Assembly (NCBI RefSeq): GCF_015832195.1
Contig: NC_052018.1
Span: 58,093,666-58,157,665 of the forward strand
DNA length: 64,000 nucleotides
Reading direction: 5' to 3'
From: Motacilla alba alba
Lineage: Eukaryota > Chordata > Aves > Passeriformes > Motacillidae
Of the stretch, positions 11,601 to 26,600 are shown in pieces. Every line of letters starts with the position of its first letter. Position 1 is the stretch's first letter. The notes below the pieces were generated by a model. The model saw only the letters and a program-made list of their open reading frames with translations. It made no database searches and had not been told where the DNA came from. Both the position numbers and the translations under genes were made by a program.

Positions 11601-14600
11601 TAATTTTCTCCTTTTCTATTTATAGTTGCTTAAACTCAGGTCGAGCATGATCTCTAAAGAAGCTTCTTTTCAAGAGCTGAAGGCTGAAGCTGAAAGCTAT
11701 AAAGAAAACAATGCCAGACTGAAATCTCGCCTCCTGTCTCTGCAAATGCGAATCCAGGAGATGGAAGAAGAGCTGGGTGTGCTTGCCACTTCTAAAAGCC
11801 AGGCTGAGCTGGCAGCTCAGGTGGCATGTAAGGAAAACTTGGAGCTGAAGGAGGAGCTTCATAAGAAAAGTGCAGAACTTAAGTAAGAGTCATGTGAGAT
11901 AAGAAAAAGCTTTTTTTTGGGTGGGATGAGAGAATGGTACATTTGTCAATATAGAAAAGTAAGTAGGTGGCTAGAGTTGATTGCAGTTCTGAATTCTGTT
12001 ACAGTGCCTGAGTGTGTAGAAGGTGTTGAAATTTGAATTTTGGTTTGGGTTGGTAGTCAATACCTAGAAGTTTGAATGTTTTGTACTTTGAAGGTGAAAT
12101 GCATTGAACTTATAAAATATAGTATCCTTTAACTGTACTGCTCTTAGCATAGTGTATCAGAGCACTGATATGTCAGTTCTACATAATTGCTCATGTTTCA
12201 TGTCTGTAGGATGGAGACTTGTAGCAAAATTGATTGGTATGAAAATATTCTAAGCTCTTAAATTCCAAAATCAGTGTCAGTCCTATTAATAGACACCTGG
12301 ACTTCTTTAATGGATTTTTCTGCCCATTATCAGACTAATATTTGTGACTCCATCAATACTGTGTCGAGCAAGGAGTGAGTGTTTACCAGAGCAAGGTGAG
12401 TGTTTACCAGACACCGGCCTTTCCCAAATCAGTGTTTGGCACAGCTCTGCCAGGTTTTATGCATTAAAAATGAATAATTAAGTCATTTTAAAACTTCGAG
12501 AAAACCATTACAGTCCACTTGTTTATCACCAGCTGATGTGCCAAAAGCCCTGCCTGGAGAGTCCAGTTTTACATAATGCCTGTTAAGATTCTTTAAAATG
12601 CTATTTCTGGTATGAAAAAAAAAATAAGAAGAAGAAGAAGAAGAAGAAAAGGGAAGAAAAACCTCCTATCCTGTTTCCTTGCCTAACTCACTGGGAGAAA
12701 ACTTCTGAAATACTGTGTTTCATAATTGCCTGCCATTATAGCAATACAATCAATTTTATGGGCACAAATCTTTGCTGTCACTCCCAGAGCAGTCCTGGCT
12801 GCTCTCTTTGGCATACAATACTTGTGTAATCAGTTGTGTTTGTGCTGATGCGTGGTGATCAGGACCAGGGGACTGCTCCAAGAGAGAAGTGAGCAAGAAA
12901 AAAGCTTGATTTCCACCTCTACCAATCCCAGCTCAGGCTCAGTACACACCTGGAGTGTGCCACTGGACTGCTGGCAAAAGGGAGGAGATACAGAGAGATA
13001 CAGGGATAGTGACTCTGCTCATTTGGAAGGAACAAACATGTTGGATTGCTCATGATTGTCAGCAGTGCTTGCTTCCAAAGCTTTTTGTTGTCCTCAGCTA
13101 ATGCTAATGGTTACATGTGTCACTTCACACTAACCAGTGTGTTGACTCAGTGAACTTCAACTTATTTTGGCCACTCTGGTAGTGCCTGGCACATGACTAG
13201 TCCTAACTAGGTGTTCAAAAAAGATTTTCACTGAAAACCACTAATGAGAGGGAAGAGCAAGCCAGCACGCCTGAAGTGCACATTTACATTCTATACCTTG
13301 GGGATACAGTAAGAAATGTTTGGTGAATTCTCTGATTTGCTTCCAGAATGTGCACCTCTCCTATTGAAAATGGTGCTTTTCTACTCGACGTGTCTATTGC
13401 CATGGTATTTTTAGAGTGTGAACTGTCAAAAGCTTTTTTCTTCTTATTTTTCCTTCCCTCCTCTTTGCTCATTAGTTCTGAAGAGCTAGCAAAACTGTGA
13501 AAAAGCTGTGCTCTTCTTTTCTGTTCCTGATTGCCTATTTTCTAGGTGTCACACCTCTACGGCCCTACTGCAGGTAATTAGATTATTCGTAAAGTTATCA
13601 AATGAGTGCTTTGTACTTCAGATTTTTTATTTTTAGCAGCAGGCATGGCTTTGTTAGTGGATATCTCAGTTTTTTAGAGCCACAGAACAGTTGTGGGTGG
13701 TCAATCTTATATAATATTCTGACATATAGGCATGCATATATGACATGTCTGAGCCTAATAACTTTTCACTTCTGATATATCCCTCCTCACAACAACAGTT
13801 TAGCAATCATCTCATGGTTTAGTTTTGTTGGGGCTACAGAGGAAAGGAAGGTGCCCAGAGTTGAGGAAGCTGTGAGGGTGCTTGTGTTCTGAGGGACAGT
13901 GTCTGCTGCAGAAGGCAGAGCTCTTTTGGCTCACGATGTGTGCTGCCCTCACAGTGTCCAGAGCAGTAATGAATGTTTTCCATTCCTCTCTGTTACTCTG
14001 CCGCTCTCTTTCACTTTGCAGCATTTTCAGCAGCTGTGCTGACCTCCCTCCTAAGGTTATGTGTTAAATCTTTTCATGGACTGTCTGATTTGCTTACTGA
14101 TTTACAAGCATTCAATGTACTGTGTTTGCACTCACTGTGCATCTCCTGTTGGAGTACTGTGGGGCTCTTTGGTTATGGAATGATGCTCTGTTTGATTGCC
14201 AGCCAGGAGAGGAAGAAATCAGACATGGAAAAGAATGAGTCTAGCAATGACTACTGAGCCCACCTTAAAAACTGAGAATCGTGCTACACTCTGATAAGCA
14301 AATGAGTTTCAATAAAATATTTGCTCTAGACATGCATTTGGTTACATCTCAGGTCTTGATTTATTCTAGAGTGAAGAACTTGCTTTAGAAAGAACCTTGT
14401 TTTTCAAATGGAAGCTTGTCTTGCAAATTTACCACTACCAATCTACCATGTCTTGCACTCTTCCACTAAGTACCTCACTTGTGGGTGCTACTGAGAGGTA
14501 CTGGAGTTGACATTTGGATTACACTAGTGGTTGTTTTGAGCTCTGTTTGGTTGGCTGGTTTTGCTAACCTGTTTGTAGTTTTTCATTAGTGATGTGTGTT

Positions 14601-17600
14601 TCAGCACCATGAGCAAGATTTTTTTCGGTGTTTCCTACCGAATCAGACTGTGGTGGTGGATTCATCTTTGTCCCTGGCAAGGGAAGAAATGTAACCACAT
14701 TTATATTAAACTCACTGTTAATTTATTTGTTGTTGTTGTAGAGTATTTACAAACTGACACTTGCTCTTAAGGCTGAGAACAAGTTTTATGTGGGATATGC
14801 ACCCACGTGATAAGCACCTGTTGAAATTGATTTCACCTGAGTGAAATTGATGGCAAAATTGTGATGAAATTGCTGGCAAAAAGCTCCATTTTCTTAATAT
14901 CTTTGTGGGAGCCCCTAGATGCTGTCTTTTTAAATACATCCCTTTCATGAGTAGTGCTTCAGATTACCGTACAGTGAAGTAGGGTCTCCCATCTCTGCTT
15001 CTGCTGGTAAACTTCCCTTCACAGGTGCCCTGGATGTCTGACACTTCCATTGGTCCAGAAAAACTTCTCTTTACTTGAAGTTTGTTAATCATGTCTGTCA
15101 GCTTCTTTAGAGAGAGGGGATGTGAAGTGCTTTTTACATATTTTTGCTAAGAGTTGGTCACTCAGTTGGTCCCCCCACTTACTTTTTCTAAGGTTTTGCT
15201 TGCATTTTCTCCTTGTAATATCTTTAGGGCACTGTTTATTTGTGTCACTTAGTTCTTGTGTTTTATTCAAATTTATGCTGAGAATGAGATTGGGATCAGA
15301 GAAGATTTTTTTCCTTTTAGTGTTTATCAAAAGCAATGATGAAGAAATATTTACACATAAGGCAACAGCAAAAGTTATATATGTTACATAAAAGATACAG
15401 AGAATTAAGTGTAACTTTTAAAATTCATTTGGTGGTATGCAGAAGCTAGCAATAGTCTTGGGACAATGTATTTTGCCTAGAATTCTTTTTCAGGGAACAT
15501 TCATCCTGACGTGTATATTTTCTCTGTCTGATTAGTAAATATTTGAATGAGTGTGAAGAAAACATGACTCAAGCTTCTAAAATCAGCAAAAACTATGAAG
15601 AGTTCCTTACACATCTTTCTGGATTCTTGGACATAGACATCAGAGAAAAAGAGAAACCACAAGAGCATTTAACATCAAAGGTGATTGTGTGGGCAAATGT
15701 TTCTCTGCAGTGATTTAACAAAAAAATATTTAGTTGTCACAGAAGTAGAGCAAATAATAGATATCTTTGCATTTAATTATGGTTTGCAGACAGTGCTATC
15801 ATTTAAAGACAGATTTTTTTTTCATACTGGGCTAATTTTCAATGGTGCTGAAGACTAATAGGCCTCAGTGAACTCAGTCTGCTCTTATCTGCATAAATAA
15901 TTTATCAGCCTGTAGTTCCCACATACAGCCCTGCTTAGATACTTGGTTAAAAGCTTTCCTTAAAACATTAATGTGCGGGTCAACAGGTGATGTGTAAACT
16001 GTAGCACTAGATCCTATCTCTTATCTTGAGCTAACATACCATTAAATACAAACATCTGAAATGGCATGCCCTAAAACAACCTTTTCTGTGTCCTGTAATA
16101 AAATGCTGTAAATAACTTTGTGGTGCTTCTGAGACTTAATAATAAAAATTTATAATTTCTCTTCAGAATACTTCTGAAGTTCCAAAAATTAAGCTTCCAT
16201 TTAGGAAAAGAAAGTTGTTTGTATATTCTTTTAACATCTATCAATGCTGCTGAAAGTGATTTTATTCTAATTTTATCCATTTGACTCATCTTATGACCAC
16301 TCTTTGATCTCTATTTTTCTTCACTTTGGAGCACAATAGATATTTGGGGAAATTCTATTTCATAATGTTCATGTCATTGTAAGATTACAGTCTTAATAAA
16401 TCGAGATTATCTGGGTATGTATCACAGTGAGGGTACGCCCTCATAATATTACATAATATTTGAAGCACATTGAAATTTTAATAGATGCTCTAAAAAACAT
16501 TGTCACGCAAGATGTAATCTTGCATGCTTTAATAATTAGTAAGTTAATCATCAGAGCTTTAAAAAACATATTTTCATGTCTTTTAACAAAGTAGTAATAA
16601 ATCTAGCTGGGAAATCTAATTTGTGCTGAAAGCCGTGCCTTAGGAAACCTTAGCAACTAGTTTTTCTGGGGTCTTGGCACATCTGTTTAGCTTCTTTTCC
16701 ACATTATGGTTTTATTTAAGACAGAATTGATCTGTTTTAGTCTTAACAAATGTCTTGCCAGCAGGAATCAGGGTGCATTTTTTGCTCTTTGAAGTGCCCA
16801 CATTTGTCTATTCCACTGATTGGAAAATAGCATAGTGTACCAACACAGCCCTAGAATCCTCCTGGAAAGGACTCCTTTTTCCAAGGTGTTGGCTGCTCAT
16901 AATGGCAGCACACCAGGTATTTGGCCCTGTCCTTGAATGTGCTTATGAAATATCTGTTACTAACTGAAACCTCTGGTGCTTAAAAAAGTTTTGAGCATGA
17001 ATTTCAGCTTTCTTGTTCCAAATGAAAGGCACACTTCTTGAAAAGCCAGGCTGGAATGGTTTGCTTTTCACATGAAGGAGCTGCAAGGTCTGTTTTCTGA
17101 CCTGCTTCACATCAAGCACGGATATGCAGCAGCAGTAGGTCTCCACCTGTTTAAGACATCATAAAGTCTGTGTGGGAGCAAATCTGAATCACATTTAGCT
17201 AAGGTGAGGGTTTATAGTGAGAATATAATTCTAGGATTTTAACTCTCTTTCTACTCTTTTTCTAAAGGAGCAGTAGAGTGCAATTATAAGTCTGACCTAG
17301 GGGTTACCAGAAACATTGGGTCTTTATTGGCATGATGAGGAGCAGGTATAACTGGGATGAATATTTTTAATTTTTAAGAGCTTTTAAGAAGCTACTAATA
17401 TTTGATTTATTTCTCAAGGTCTCTGAAATATATAAGGAAAATGTGACACTAAAAGACCAGGTTGCTGCTCTTCAAGAAGCTGTGAATATCCATGAGGTGG
17501 AGTCTAAAGCTAACAGAGAAACTATCATGAGACTAGTTTCAGAAGCTGCCAAGGAGCAGAAAAAGGCAGCAGGATACTACCAAGACATGGAAAAACTTAG

Positions 17601-20600
17601 TAAGGTACATAATTTCATCGTGTGTATGCTTGTCTGGTATTCAGATGTTTTCTTGAAATTTCAAATTAATTTTCAATAGGAATTGCATGAAAAAAATTAT
17701 GTTGATTAGAGTCTTTACTAAAAAGGACATTTTTCTAAGGTTATTTTCAACTTTTTGAAAGCGAGATATGAAGATTAAACAATAACATCTTGTAAAATAG
17801 ATCTGAGGTAGATTTGATGGCTTTCAATGCTGTTTGCTAATTTCTGGTTTTGCTTTCTTCTCAGTCTTGTAAACTTTGTGCTTGCCCAAACATGTAAATA
17901 AATGAATCTGTATATTGTTACTATCTCAAGCACAAGTATGAAGTGGTGAAAAATGCTTTTTAAAATAATATTTATTTGATACTGCAAGTTTTCTGAGAAT
18001 TTTTAGACTCAGTTTTACAAAAATTCTAATGAGAAATTGAAAGGAATTGATTTGACACTATTCTTTCTCTTAAAGCACTGGCAGGTTAAGTGTCTTGGCT
18101 TCCATACACCCTAGATTATCTTTTCACCGCCTTATAAATTTGTATTTCATAACCATTGACTCATAGCCCAAAAGTTGTAGCAATAGGAGGGCTCTTGCAG
18201 GAAAGCAAGAAGTTTCACTGTTGGGAAGCCTTAGAGGAAATCTGTGCAGCAGGAAGGATGGTCAGATGAGAAATATAAGTTAAGTTGTAAGTCAAGTATT
18301 CCAAATTCATCTAGCTGTGATTTGTGAAGGAAAAGGATGTGATTTAAGGATTGAATTGCTCCAGGAGAACTCCCTATTAAGAGTTGGTGTATTTCAAAGG
18401 ATGGATGAACAAAGTGCATTTCTGTAGCAATTTTCTTTATTGCTTTGCACTTTGAGTGATGTCTGTGGAAAGGAAGCAGTTTAGTGAAGCCAGAATGAAG
18501 ATTTCCTGCAGGTGAAACAGTGCAGTTAAAGCTGATGGCCAGAATGTGAGAAAATAAGAGAAGACAGACTGCCAAATACGTAGCTGAGTTGCGTGTGGTT
18601 GAGTTTGTAGGAATTTTTAACATAAAGACAACCTTGTGCAAGTGAGTTTTCCAAAGTAATACATCATTTTCCCCACCCCTGGCATTCCTCTTTTCCTGAA
18701 GAAGAGACACCCACCATACACTTTGAAGGATATAGTGTTCTGATTTGGTTGTAAGCAAAATACTTAGGAGATGAGAAATAGCTGGCAGCCTGCTCTGGAA
18801 AAGAAAGAATTTGTGCAGAAGATAAATGTAAGTACCACAAGGGTAATAAATTTTTCTTACTGCTGAAAATAGTTCTTACCAAGCTGTGTACAATTCTCTG
18901 AGACTCAATGGAACTGAGAGAGAGCCTGCACCAAAAACTTAAACAGGTCCTTTTTGAGAACATTTTGTTTTCATGCTTCACTTCAAACACAGGTATGTGA
19001 GGAGGAACAGAGTGTAGTTTTCTCAGTAAGCCAGAATCAGTAGATGTTTTAAACCAAAATCAGGGCTCCATTTGTGGCTTGTTTTTTCAACTTTGCCCTG
19101 ACTGCCAAAACATTTACCAAGTTGAGCTATTTTCTGAAAAAAATTTCCTATCGTTATTTTATATGTGCCAAATACATAATTAATTTAACCAATTTTACAG
19201 AAATATCTTTCTAAATTATTAGCATTGCCTTTCAAAAGCATTGCCTTTGAAAAGCCCCATCTGCATAGAGGCTGCAGATTCCTCCAGTGCAATTTCAGTT
19301 TAGCAACTTACATTTGCAGACACCGAGTGAATCTGTTGTGAAGGTTTTGGGTTCACAAAATCGTATGAAGAAGTTCAGGATTGAAAAAGAAAGCAAAAAA
19401 CAAAAAATGCTTTAAGTCCTCACGTGTAAAGTGTGGGATCCTCTGTTCCCTTGATGGGTGTCTGGCTTGGTTACAGGAGGGGCACCAGTGACACAAGTCG
19501 GTCTGACTTTACCGTGTACATCATGCTGCACAGTTTAAGCACATGAACGGGGCTGCATGTGTTGTGACATGTTCCTCTGTCAAGGTGAGAAGCAGAAATC
19601 CATACTGATCCTGTGCCAGAAGACTCATACTTGGCTGTGTGTTTCTGGGCTGTTTTTGGACTTAATTAATGGAATTGCCTGTCGGTGAATTTACCCAGCA
19701 AAGGCTGAGTACAAGTGACTCTTGCCTGCATGTGCCAGCAGCTCTCAGGGTCAAACATTTTGGCTATCTTCAGTATTACAGATGGAGATGGCAGCCCATT
19801 TCCCACAGTTTTCTCTTAAAATTCTTCCTAAGTGTATAGGGACCATCACACTGTTCTGTCAGTCATCTCTACCAAGATTTGGCCACCACACTGTTCCCTG
19901 CCACCCCTCTGAATAATTACCTGTTTTAATTGCCAGGTAGTTCTCCACTCCCATTCCTTAGGAATTCTATGAATTCCTTCCTTGATCAGGTGCTTTTTTT
20001 TTAATGTCCCAGGAAAAAGTAGCTGCCTGTATTCAAAAATTCTTACTGAATAAAATGAAAGCCAGTTAATTACATTTTAAGGTTAGTATATTTAAAATAT
20101 TCTTTATCATATTTAATATTTGAGTATTTGTTGCAGTTAGCTGGGCTTCATTTGAGAAATATTAAAAAGTGAACAATCATTTTATCCATTCCCCTCTCAG
20201 TCTCACTGCATGACAATATCAAGCAGTAAAGAATAAAAGCCAATAATTCCTGAAACTAATAGAAGTAAAAAAGCAATTCAAGAAGCTGTTTTTTTCCTAA
20301 TCTATTATTTTTATTTATTTATGAATTTATTGTTCTATTAATTTCTGAATTTCTCATGTTTCTGATAGAATATTGTAAGATTTTGCTTCTGGAAATCTGT
20401 AAATATTGTGCATACCTTTATTATGGCTGCATTGGATACCAAATTTGCATTTGATGAAAAACAACTTTTAAATCCTGCCCAGATTTCTAGACTGAGAATC
20501 AGAATACTCGAACTTCCTTTCTGTATTTCCAGAGAGTGATTACTGATTATGATAATCATAATTAGAGAATTATAACATTCTTTGGGAATGTCTATAGGTC

Positions 20601-23600
20601 CTCTAAAATGTCTTATTTACTCTAAGCAAGTTTCTTTTTAATATTTAATAAATTCCTCTATGGTATTTATCTAAGATCTAGAAGAGGATGCATATATTCT
20701 TCCAGATTAATTTAAATATAGCCTTGCCACAGATGAACCACAAGAACTACTAAACTGTCTTGTTCTCTTTCATGTCTTTGCTGATGGTTCAACCTGGAAA
20801 CATTTGTGATTTCCCTTTGAAGTGTTATTTTAAACATTTGTTTTGCAAAGATGTGCACTGTGCAAAATCTTTAATGAACATACTTGAAATGTACGCAAGC
20901 AATTTTATTTAATACAAATACTTCTGCATTTACTACTGATGCAAAATTAACCAAGAAAATACTCTTCAGTATTCAATATTGGCTTATATTGTTATGTTAA
21001 TGAACAAAATAGATCTAAGTAGTTTCTAATCAATATAAACATATTAAAATAAATCCATTTTATGAAAAGAGTTAATTAAAATATGAAAACCTTATTTAAG
21101 GAATTTGATTGAACTTGAGAAACACGGCTACATTTTGAATATACCCAAATACTTAGATTGTAGGAGAGACAGCCAAATGATTTTAGGTTTTTCTTGTCCC
21201 AACAGATAAATACAGGAATGAGTTTCTCAGAACCTGGATTTTTTGTTTGTTTGTTTGTTTTTGTTTATAAGATGTCATTAAGAAAATATTAGAGACAGGT
21301 TTCAGCAGGCATCACAGATACTTCTAGACTGAATCATTTGAGAAGACAGGAGATAAGAGCAAACTAGTTTACAATCCTTATGGTAGTAACAGTAGTAACT
21401 GGTGGTGCAGCTGGTGTAAGAATTGGCCTGCATTCTTTTAATACCGTATTATTACCGTTAATGTAATGTGGGCTCTTTTTTGTATATGTATATGGAGTTG
21501 ACTTTAGTCTGTTGAGAGCATGCTGCTGATTGGACTGTCGGTATTAATAGAATCACGGAATTATTTAGGTTGGAAAAGACCTGTTAGTTCATGGAGTCCA
21601 ACTGTTAACCCAGTGCTGCCAAACCTGCCACTAAACCATGTCCCTGAGTATCCTGTATACAGTATCCTGTATCCTAATATCCTGTGTATCCCTAAGTATG
21701 TCCCCAGGGGTGGTGACTCTACCACATACTTCCCTGGGCAGCCTGTTCCAGTGCTTCATAGCCCTTTTGATGAAGAATATTTTCCTAATATCCAATCTAA
21801 ACCTCCTCTGCCACAATTCAAGGCCATTTCCTATGTTTCTTAACTGGGAGAAGAAATCAACCCCCACCTGGCTCCAGCTCGTTTCAGGCAGTTGTAGAGA
21901 GTGATAAGGTCTCCCTTGAGCCTCCTCCAGTTTAAACACCCCCAGCATCTCCAGATCCTCCTCATCAGACTTGTGCTCCAGACCCTTCACCAGCTCCATT
22001 GCCCTTCTCTGGACACCAGAGCACCTTAATGTCCTTCCTGAACTGAGGGGCCCAAAACAAAACACAGCACTCAAGGTGTGGCCTCACCAGTGCCGAGTAC
22101 AGGGGAGGGGGACAATCACTGCCCCGGTCCTGCTGGCCACACCATTGATGATCCAGGACGGGATGCCATCGGCCTTCTTGGCCACCTGGGCACAGCTGGC
22201 TCATGTTCAGCTGCTGACAACCATCGCCCCAGGTGCTTTTATGCCAGGCAGTTTCCCAGCCACTGTTGGGTGCCTTGTGCTTCTTTATTTTAGACCTTGA
22301 TATTTTTAATAAACTGTGTTTGTTTTCAGACGTTCACAATTTAACAAGATGGTGATTAGGTAAGCTCCCTGGTACTGGCAAGCCATTTTAGCACTGCCTT
22401 TCTGAAAGGAAAAACCCACACTGCTGAAAACTGTAATTGAAATAAATGACTCTTTATTCTTTGCTGTAATTACCATAATGTAGCTCTGAGCACAGGTGGG
22501 AATTTTCTATTAATAGGACTTGTCTAGAATAAAAAAGAGAAATTGGCAAGGAATCAGGCCAACATTTGTTTCTACAACAATTCCAAAATTACTTCAGAAA
22601 TGTGTAACAACAAATAATTTCCTAAATGACAGGGGTCGTTTTTATTTATGTTTTTGCATGTTTGCCTTTTTGCTGCTATTAAAAAATTTAGTGTTTTTAG
22701 TATCATATTCTTATATTTTATTTTCTATAAGTGCCCTGCAAACGCCTTTTTTTTGGCCACCCTCCCTGCTGATCTACAGAAATGCTCCCAGATTTACCTG
22801 CTTGATTGGCAGGTATTCCATTAATACAAATGACATGTCATGCTCCACAGCAAGCACACACAGACCCTGAGAGACCCTTGAGTAATCACCATATTCATAA
22901 CTGCTCCAGGAACAGTTCTCTAACTCCAGTGTGCACAGTCCTAACTCATATCAGTCCACTTCCTGAGCCTCTGCTTATCACTGAGACCTCCAGAAGAATC
23001 TAATCCCTCTCTGTAAATATTCCATCCTCTGTAGTAATTTTGTGTTATGTGTGGAATAATATTCTTTCCCATTTGTTCTTTCCAATCAATAAATGCCCTG
23101 AGAAATGAAGACCTAATCTTTGCTGTACTTTCAGTTGGTCTTGCTGCAAATAGTTTTCTTGTGTATGTATGTGTAAGCACTCTTAATATTGGTATTGTGA
23201 GGAAAGGAGAGACATACAACACTTTCTTTATGTTTAGATTTTTTTTTTTTTCTGTCATAATTCATTTTGGTGTCATGGGTCAGGATACATAATTCTTGCT
23301 GTCTGCTCTGACCTGTTATGTCAATATTTATATACAACTGATATAGATATATATGTGTTGGCTATATTTTATTCCTTCCCAACCAAGCACTGGTTTGTCT
23401 GGTCCCTCACTTCTCATTTCTGTGAATAAATAATCTCAGGAATTTTTGTCGCATAAACTTTTTGTCAGATAAACTGATCTCAGAGATCACCTCTTATCAC
23501 AGTGTTCATTGATTGTGTCTGTGGTTTTGGTCAGCTCTGAATTGTCAGGCAGCTGGAGCTGATCCTTCCAACTGAAATATTCTGTTCTATCCCATCCTTT

Positions 23601-26600
23601 CCTCTCAGTTGTGGTACTTTGGCTTTATTTGTGATGCATCTTTTTCCCTGCTTGTTTTTCAGGCCATATTGTCTGCATGGAAAAGTTAGATTTCAATAGT
23701 TTTACAATAAAAAAATTTGGTTTCATTCACCTGAAAATTTCATTTATGTATTCCTTTTTACAAACCAATATAAGAGGTTAGTCTTTAGTGTGATTACAGC
23801 AGACTTAAGGTTTTCATCAATTTCAGTGGCAATTCTCCTATGAGACCCTAATGTTGAGCAAATATGAGGAATATGGGTCCTAGTTTCTCTGTCTGCAGTA
23901 CCTGCTCCTGAGTTATTCCTTAATTTGTGTCTTGTGGAGAGGGTTTAGAACTGATTCTAAAAATCTTGTTTAATTTTTCATGCACTTCAGGATCTTGACA
24001 GTGCTATAATAAAGAGGCAGAGTTTGGAGATGGAGATCAGAAACCTCCAAGAGAAACTGACTGTTAACCAGAAAGCTTTGGACACCTCAAAGCAGGAGCT
24101 GCACAATCTGAAGAAATCTTCCAGTGAGTTAGATGCAAGCTTGAAGAGTAGCAGAGAAGAGGCCAGGACTGCTCGGAGCTCTTTAGAGGCTTTTAAAGAA
24201 GAAATTGCTACCCTGCTCAGCTGTGGATCTGCAATAGTTAAATCTTCTGAGAAGGCCATTTTGGAGAGGATCCAAGAAATAAATTGCAAAGAGAAGAATA
24301 AAGAAATAGTAAGTCAGCAACTACTGCACTTGACCAATGTGTGTATTTATTCTCTTTGGGTTCTGTTTAATTTTATTCAACTGGTAGAGTGTTGGTTCTT
24401 TCTGCTTAGGTTTTGGAATTACAGAAATCTTTAATTTTGCTGTCTGTTGATTTAAGGTAATAGGGGAAAAGCATCTATGTTTTACTAAACAGGAAGAGTT
24501 AAGAAATGAAATTAATAATAGACGATGTTAAGAAGAAAAGACTTGGAATGGTCTTTCAGTTACAACATTGAAGTTTGGTTTCTGTGCCAGCAGACATCAA
24601 AAGTGGCTGTTTGGTTGCTATGATTTAGTAAAACCTGTGAACAAGTATGGATTTGCTGCTACAATGGTGACTTCAAGAACTGACTTCTTTCTCAAAGCCA
24701 ATAGAATTGATGAGTTGCCACAGGCAACTTCTTTCCCTCCAATCCTCAAAACCTGCACCTAAAAATAAAGATTTTTTTTACACTTACAGCTAAACATTAT
24801 ACAGCATCCAAAGAAGGCAAAAGGAAGTCTCTGGCTTGAGGCATTTGGGCTGGTGGTTTGCAAAGGTGTGTTTGAATGTATAGATAGAGAAGGGACAGCT
24901 CAGGGGGAAGGTGAATCAGAATGCCAGGAAAATCCAACTTTAATATTCTTGCTAGATTTTGAAATTCTAGCATCTCCTGCTGATGTCAGCAGCAAATGGT
25001 TTTGTATTCTGTCCAAGGCTGGAAATAGTTCTTGAAAGTATCCTGTGCATTTTTTGTGAAGTACTAAAAAAAACCCAAAAAACACCAACAAAAACCCATG
25101 CCATTGGCCTTCTTGCCTACCTGGGCACATTGTTGGCTCAGTTCCAGCCAGCTGTTCACCAGCACTCACACATCCTTTTCCACCATGCAGCTTCCCAGCC
25201 TGCCCAGCGTGCAGCAATGTTGTCACCCAAGGGCAGGACCTGGCACTCGGAGTTGGCACTTTGCCTTGTTCAACTTCATACATTGGCATCAGCCCATTGA
25301 TCCAGCCTGCCCAGATCCCTCTGCAGAGCCTTCCTACCCTCCTGCAGATCCACACTCAGACCCTGCTTTAAAATGGTTGTAGTCTGAAATTATCCAGTAG
25401 CCACATTAAAACAAAAAGCAGGAAAAGGGTTTTTATTTTGCAGGTTGACTGATCAAGCTGCATTAGTCATAGGAATGAGAAGTTGTGGAGGTCAGAACGG
25501 CAGGACCAAAAATGCAGCCTTTGTAAAATGATGGATTGGGCATGGGTGGGTAACAAGACTGCAACCTTGTTTTAGGAGATGCCTACCTTGTGGGTTGTCC
25601 CTAAGCCAAGGATGAAAGTTACACCAGGATGCCCCAGGATCATAAAATGACAGCTTCTGCTCTGCTTCTGTGGTATAGTCCTTCACTTTCTCATGTTTAT
25701 GAATCTTTGAAGCCTCTAAAACCCCCTCTGCAGCCAGATAAAGGGGCTCTAGATTCCTTGGCAGTAGTGCATCTGAGAGGGAGCCAGTTACTGAAATTCT
25801 TGTTCCTGCCGGGTGATATGAAATGCAAACCAGCATGAAATATGTTTGTGGGTTCTTGCAGATTTATTATTGTTTAGTGTTGTCTACTGCACGAGCATCA
25901 GCAATTTTTCAGTGTTTTTAGGCAAGTTGGGGGCAAACTGTTTGTATTTATTGCAGTTTGAGTTGGAAGCCTTTCAGTGTCATTAAAATTAATGAGAGCT
26001 CCGTGTACTTACTGTTAATTTTATTCACAGGAACCAACAAGATGCTTAAAATTAGGAGGCTGCTTGGAGATGAGTGTCTGAACACTGAGTTTCAAATGCA
26101 CTATAGTTAACTATGTAACCAAATAATTATACGACAGTAAGAAGAATACAGAGGGAAACAAACAACTTGGTGTATAGAACTGCCTTTCAGTATTTGGCAG
26201 ATACTTTAAAGCATTTAATTTATAAATAGTTTACAACTTAATATCCATTACATCGTATGCAGGTGATGAAAAGTTAGCAGTGATGAATTAGAAAATTTTT
26301 CAAAATTGTTCTAATTGCTTGTTTTGAGATTTTATCCTTTTATCCTTGGGCTCTAGCTAGATTACAGAAATTATTATTACTAATATTTTTTAAAGCACAA
26401 TCTTTTGAACACTGCTTAACAGTTACCAGTTGGGAACCACTCCTCTGAGACTTAATTATCCATATCTACCTTCTCCCCTATATGCTGGATGTATTTTCTA
26501 AATAACTTTTATGCTTTTTCTAATCAACTTCTCAATAGAATAGTGATTTCTTTGGCTTATTTCAAGGAATGATAGCTGACTGCCAGGTATTACTGCTGCG

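Noticed and set aside
18231..18758. 175-codon - strand open frame inside a CCDC170 intron
   Set aside because: Composition is not protein-like, with no splice support and no recognisable domain.
21631..22074. 147-codon - strand open frame as a host gene
   Set aside because: It is the decayed CR1 reverse-transcriptase tail, with CR1 motifs on both sides.
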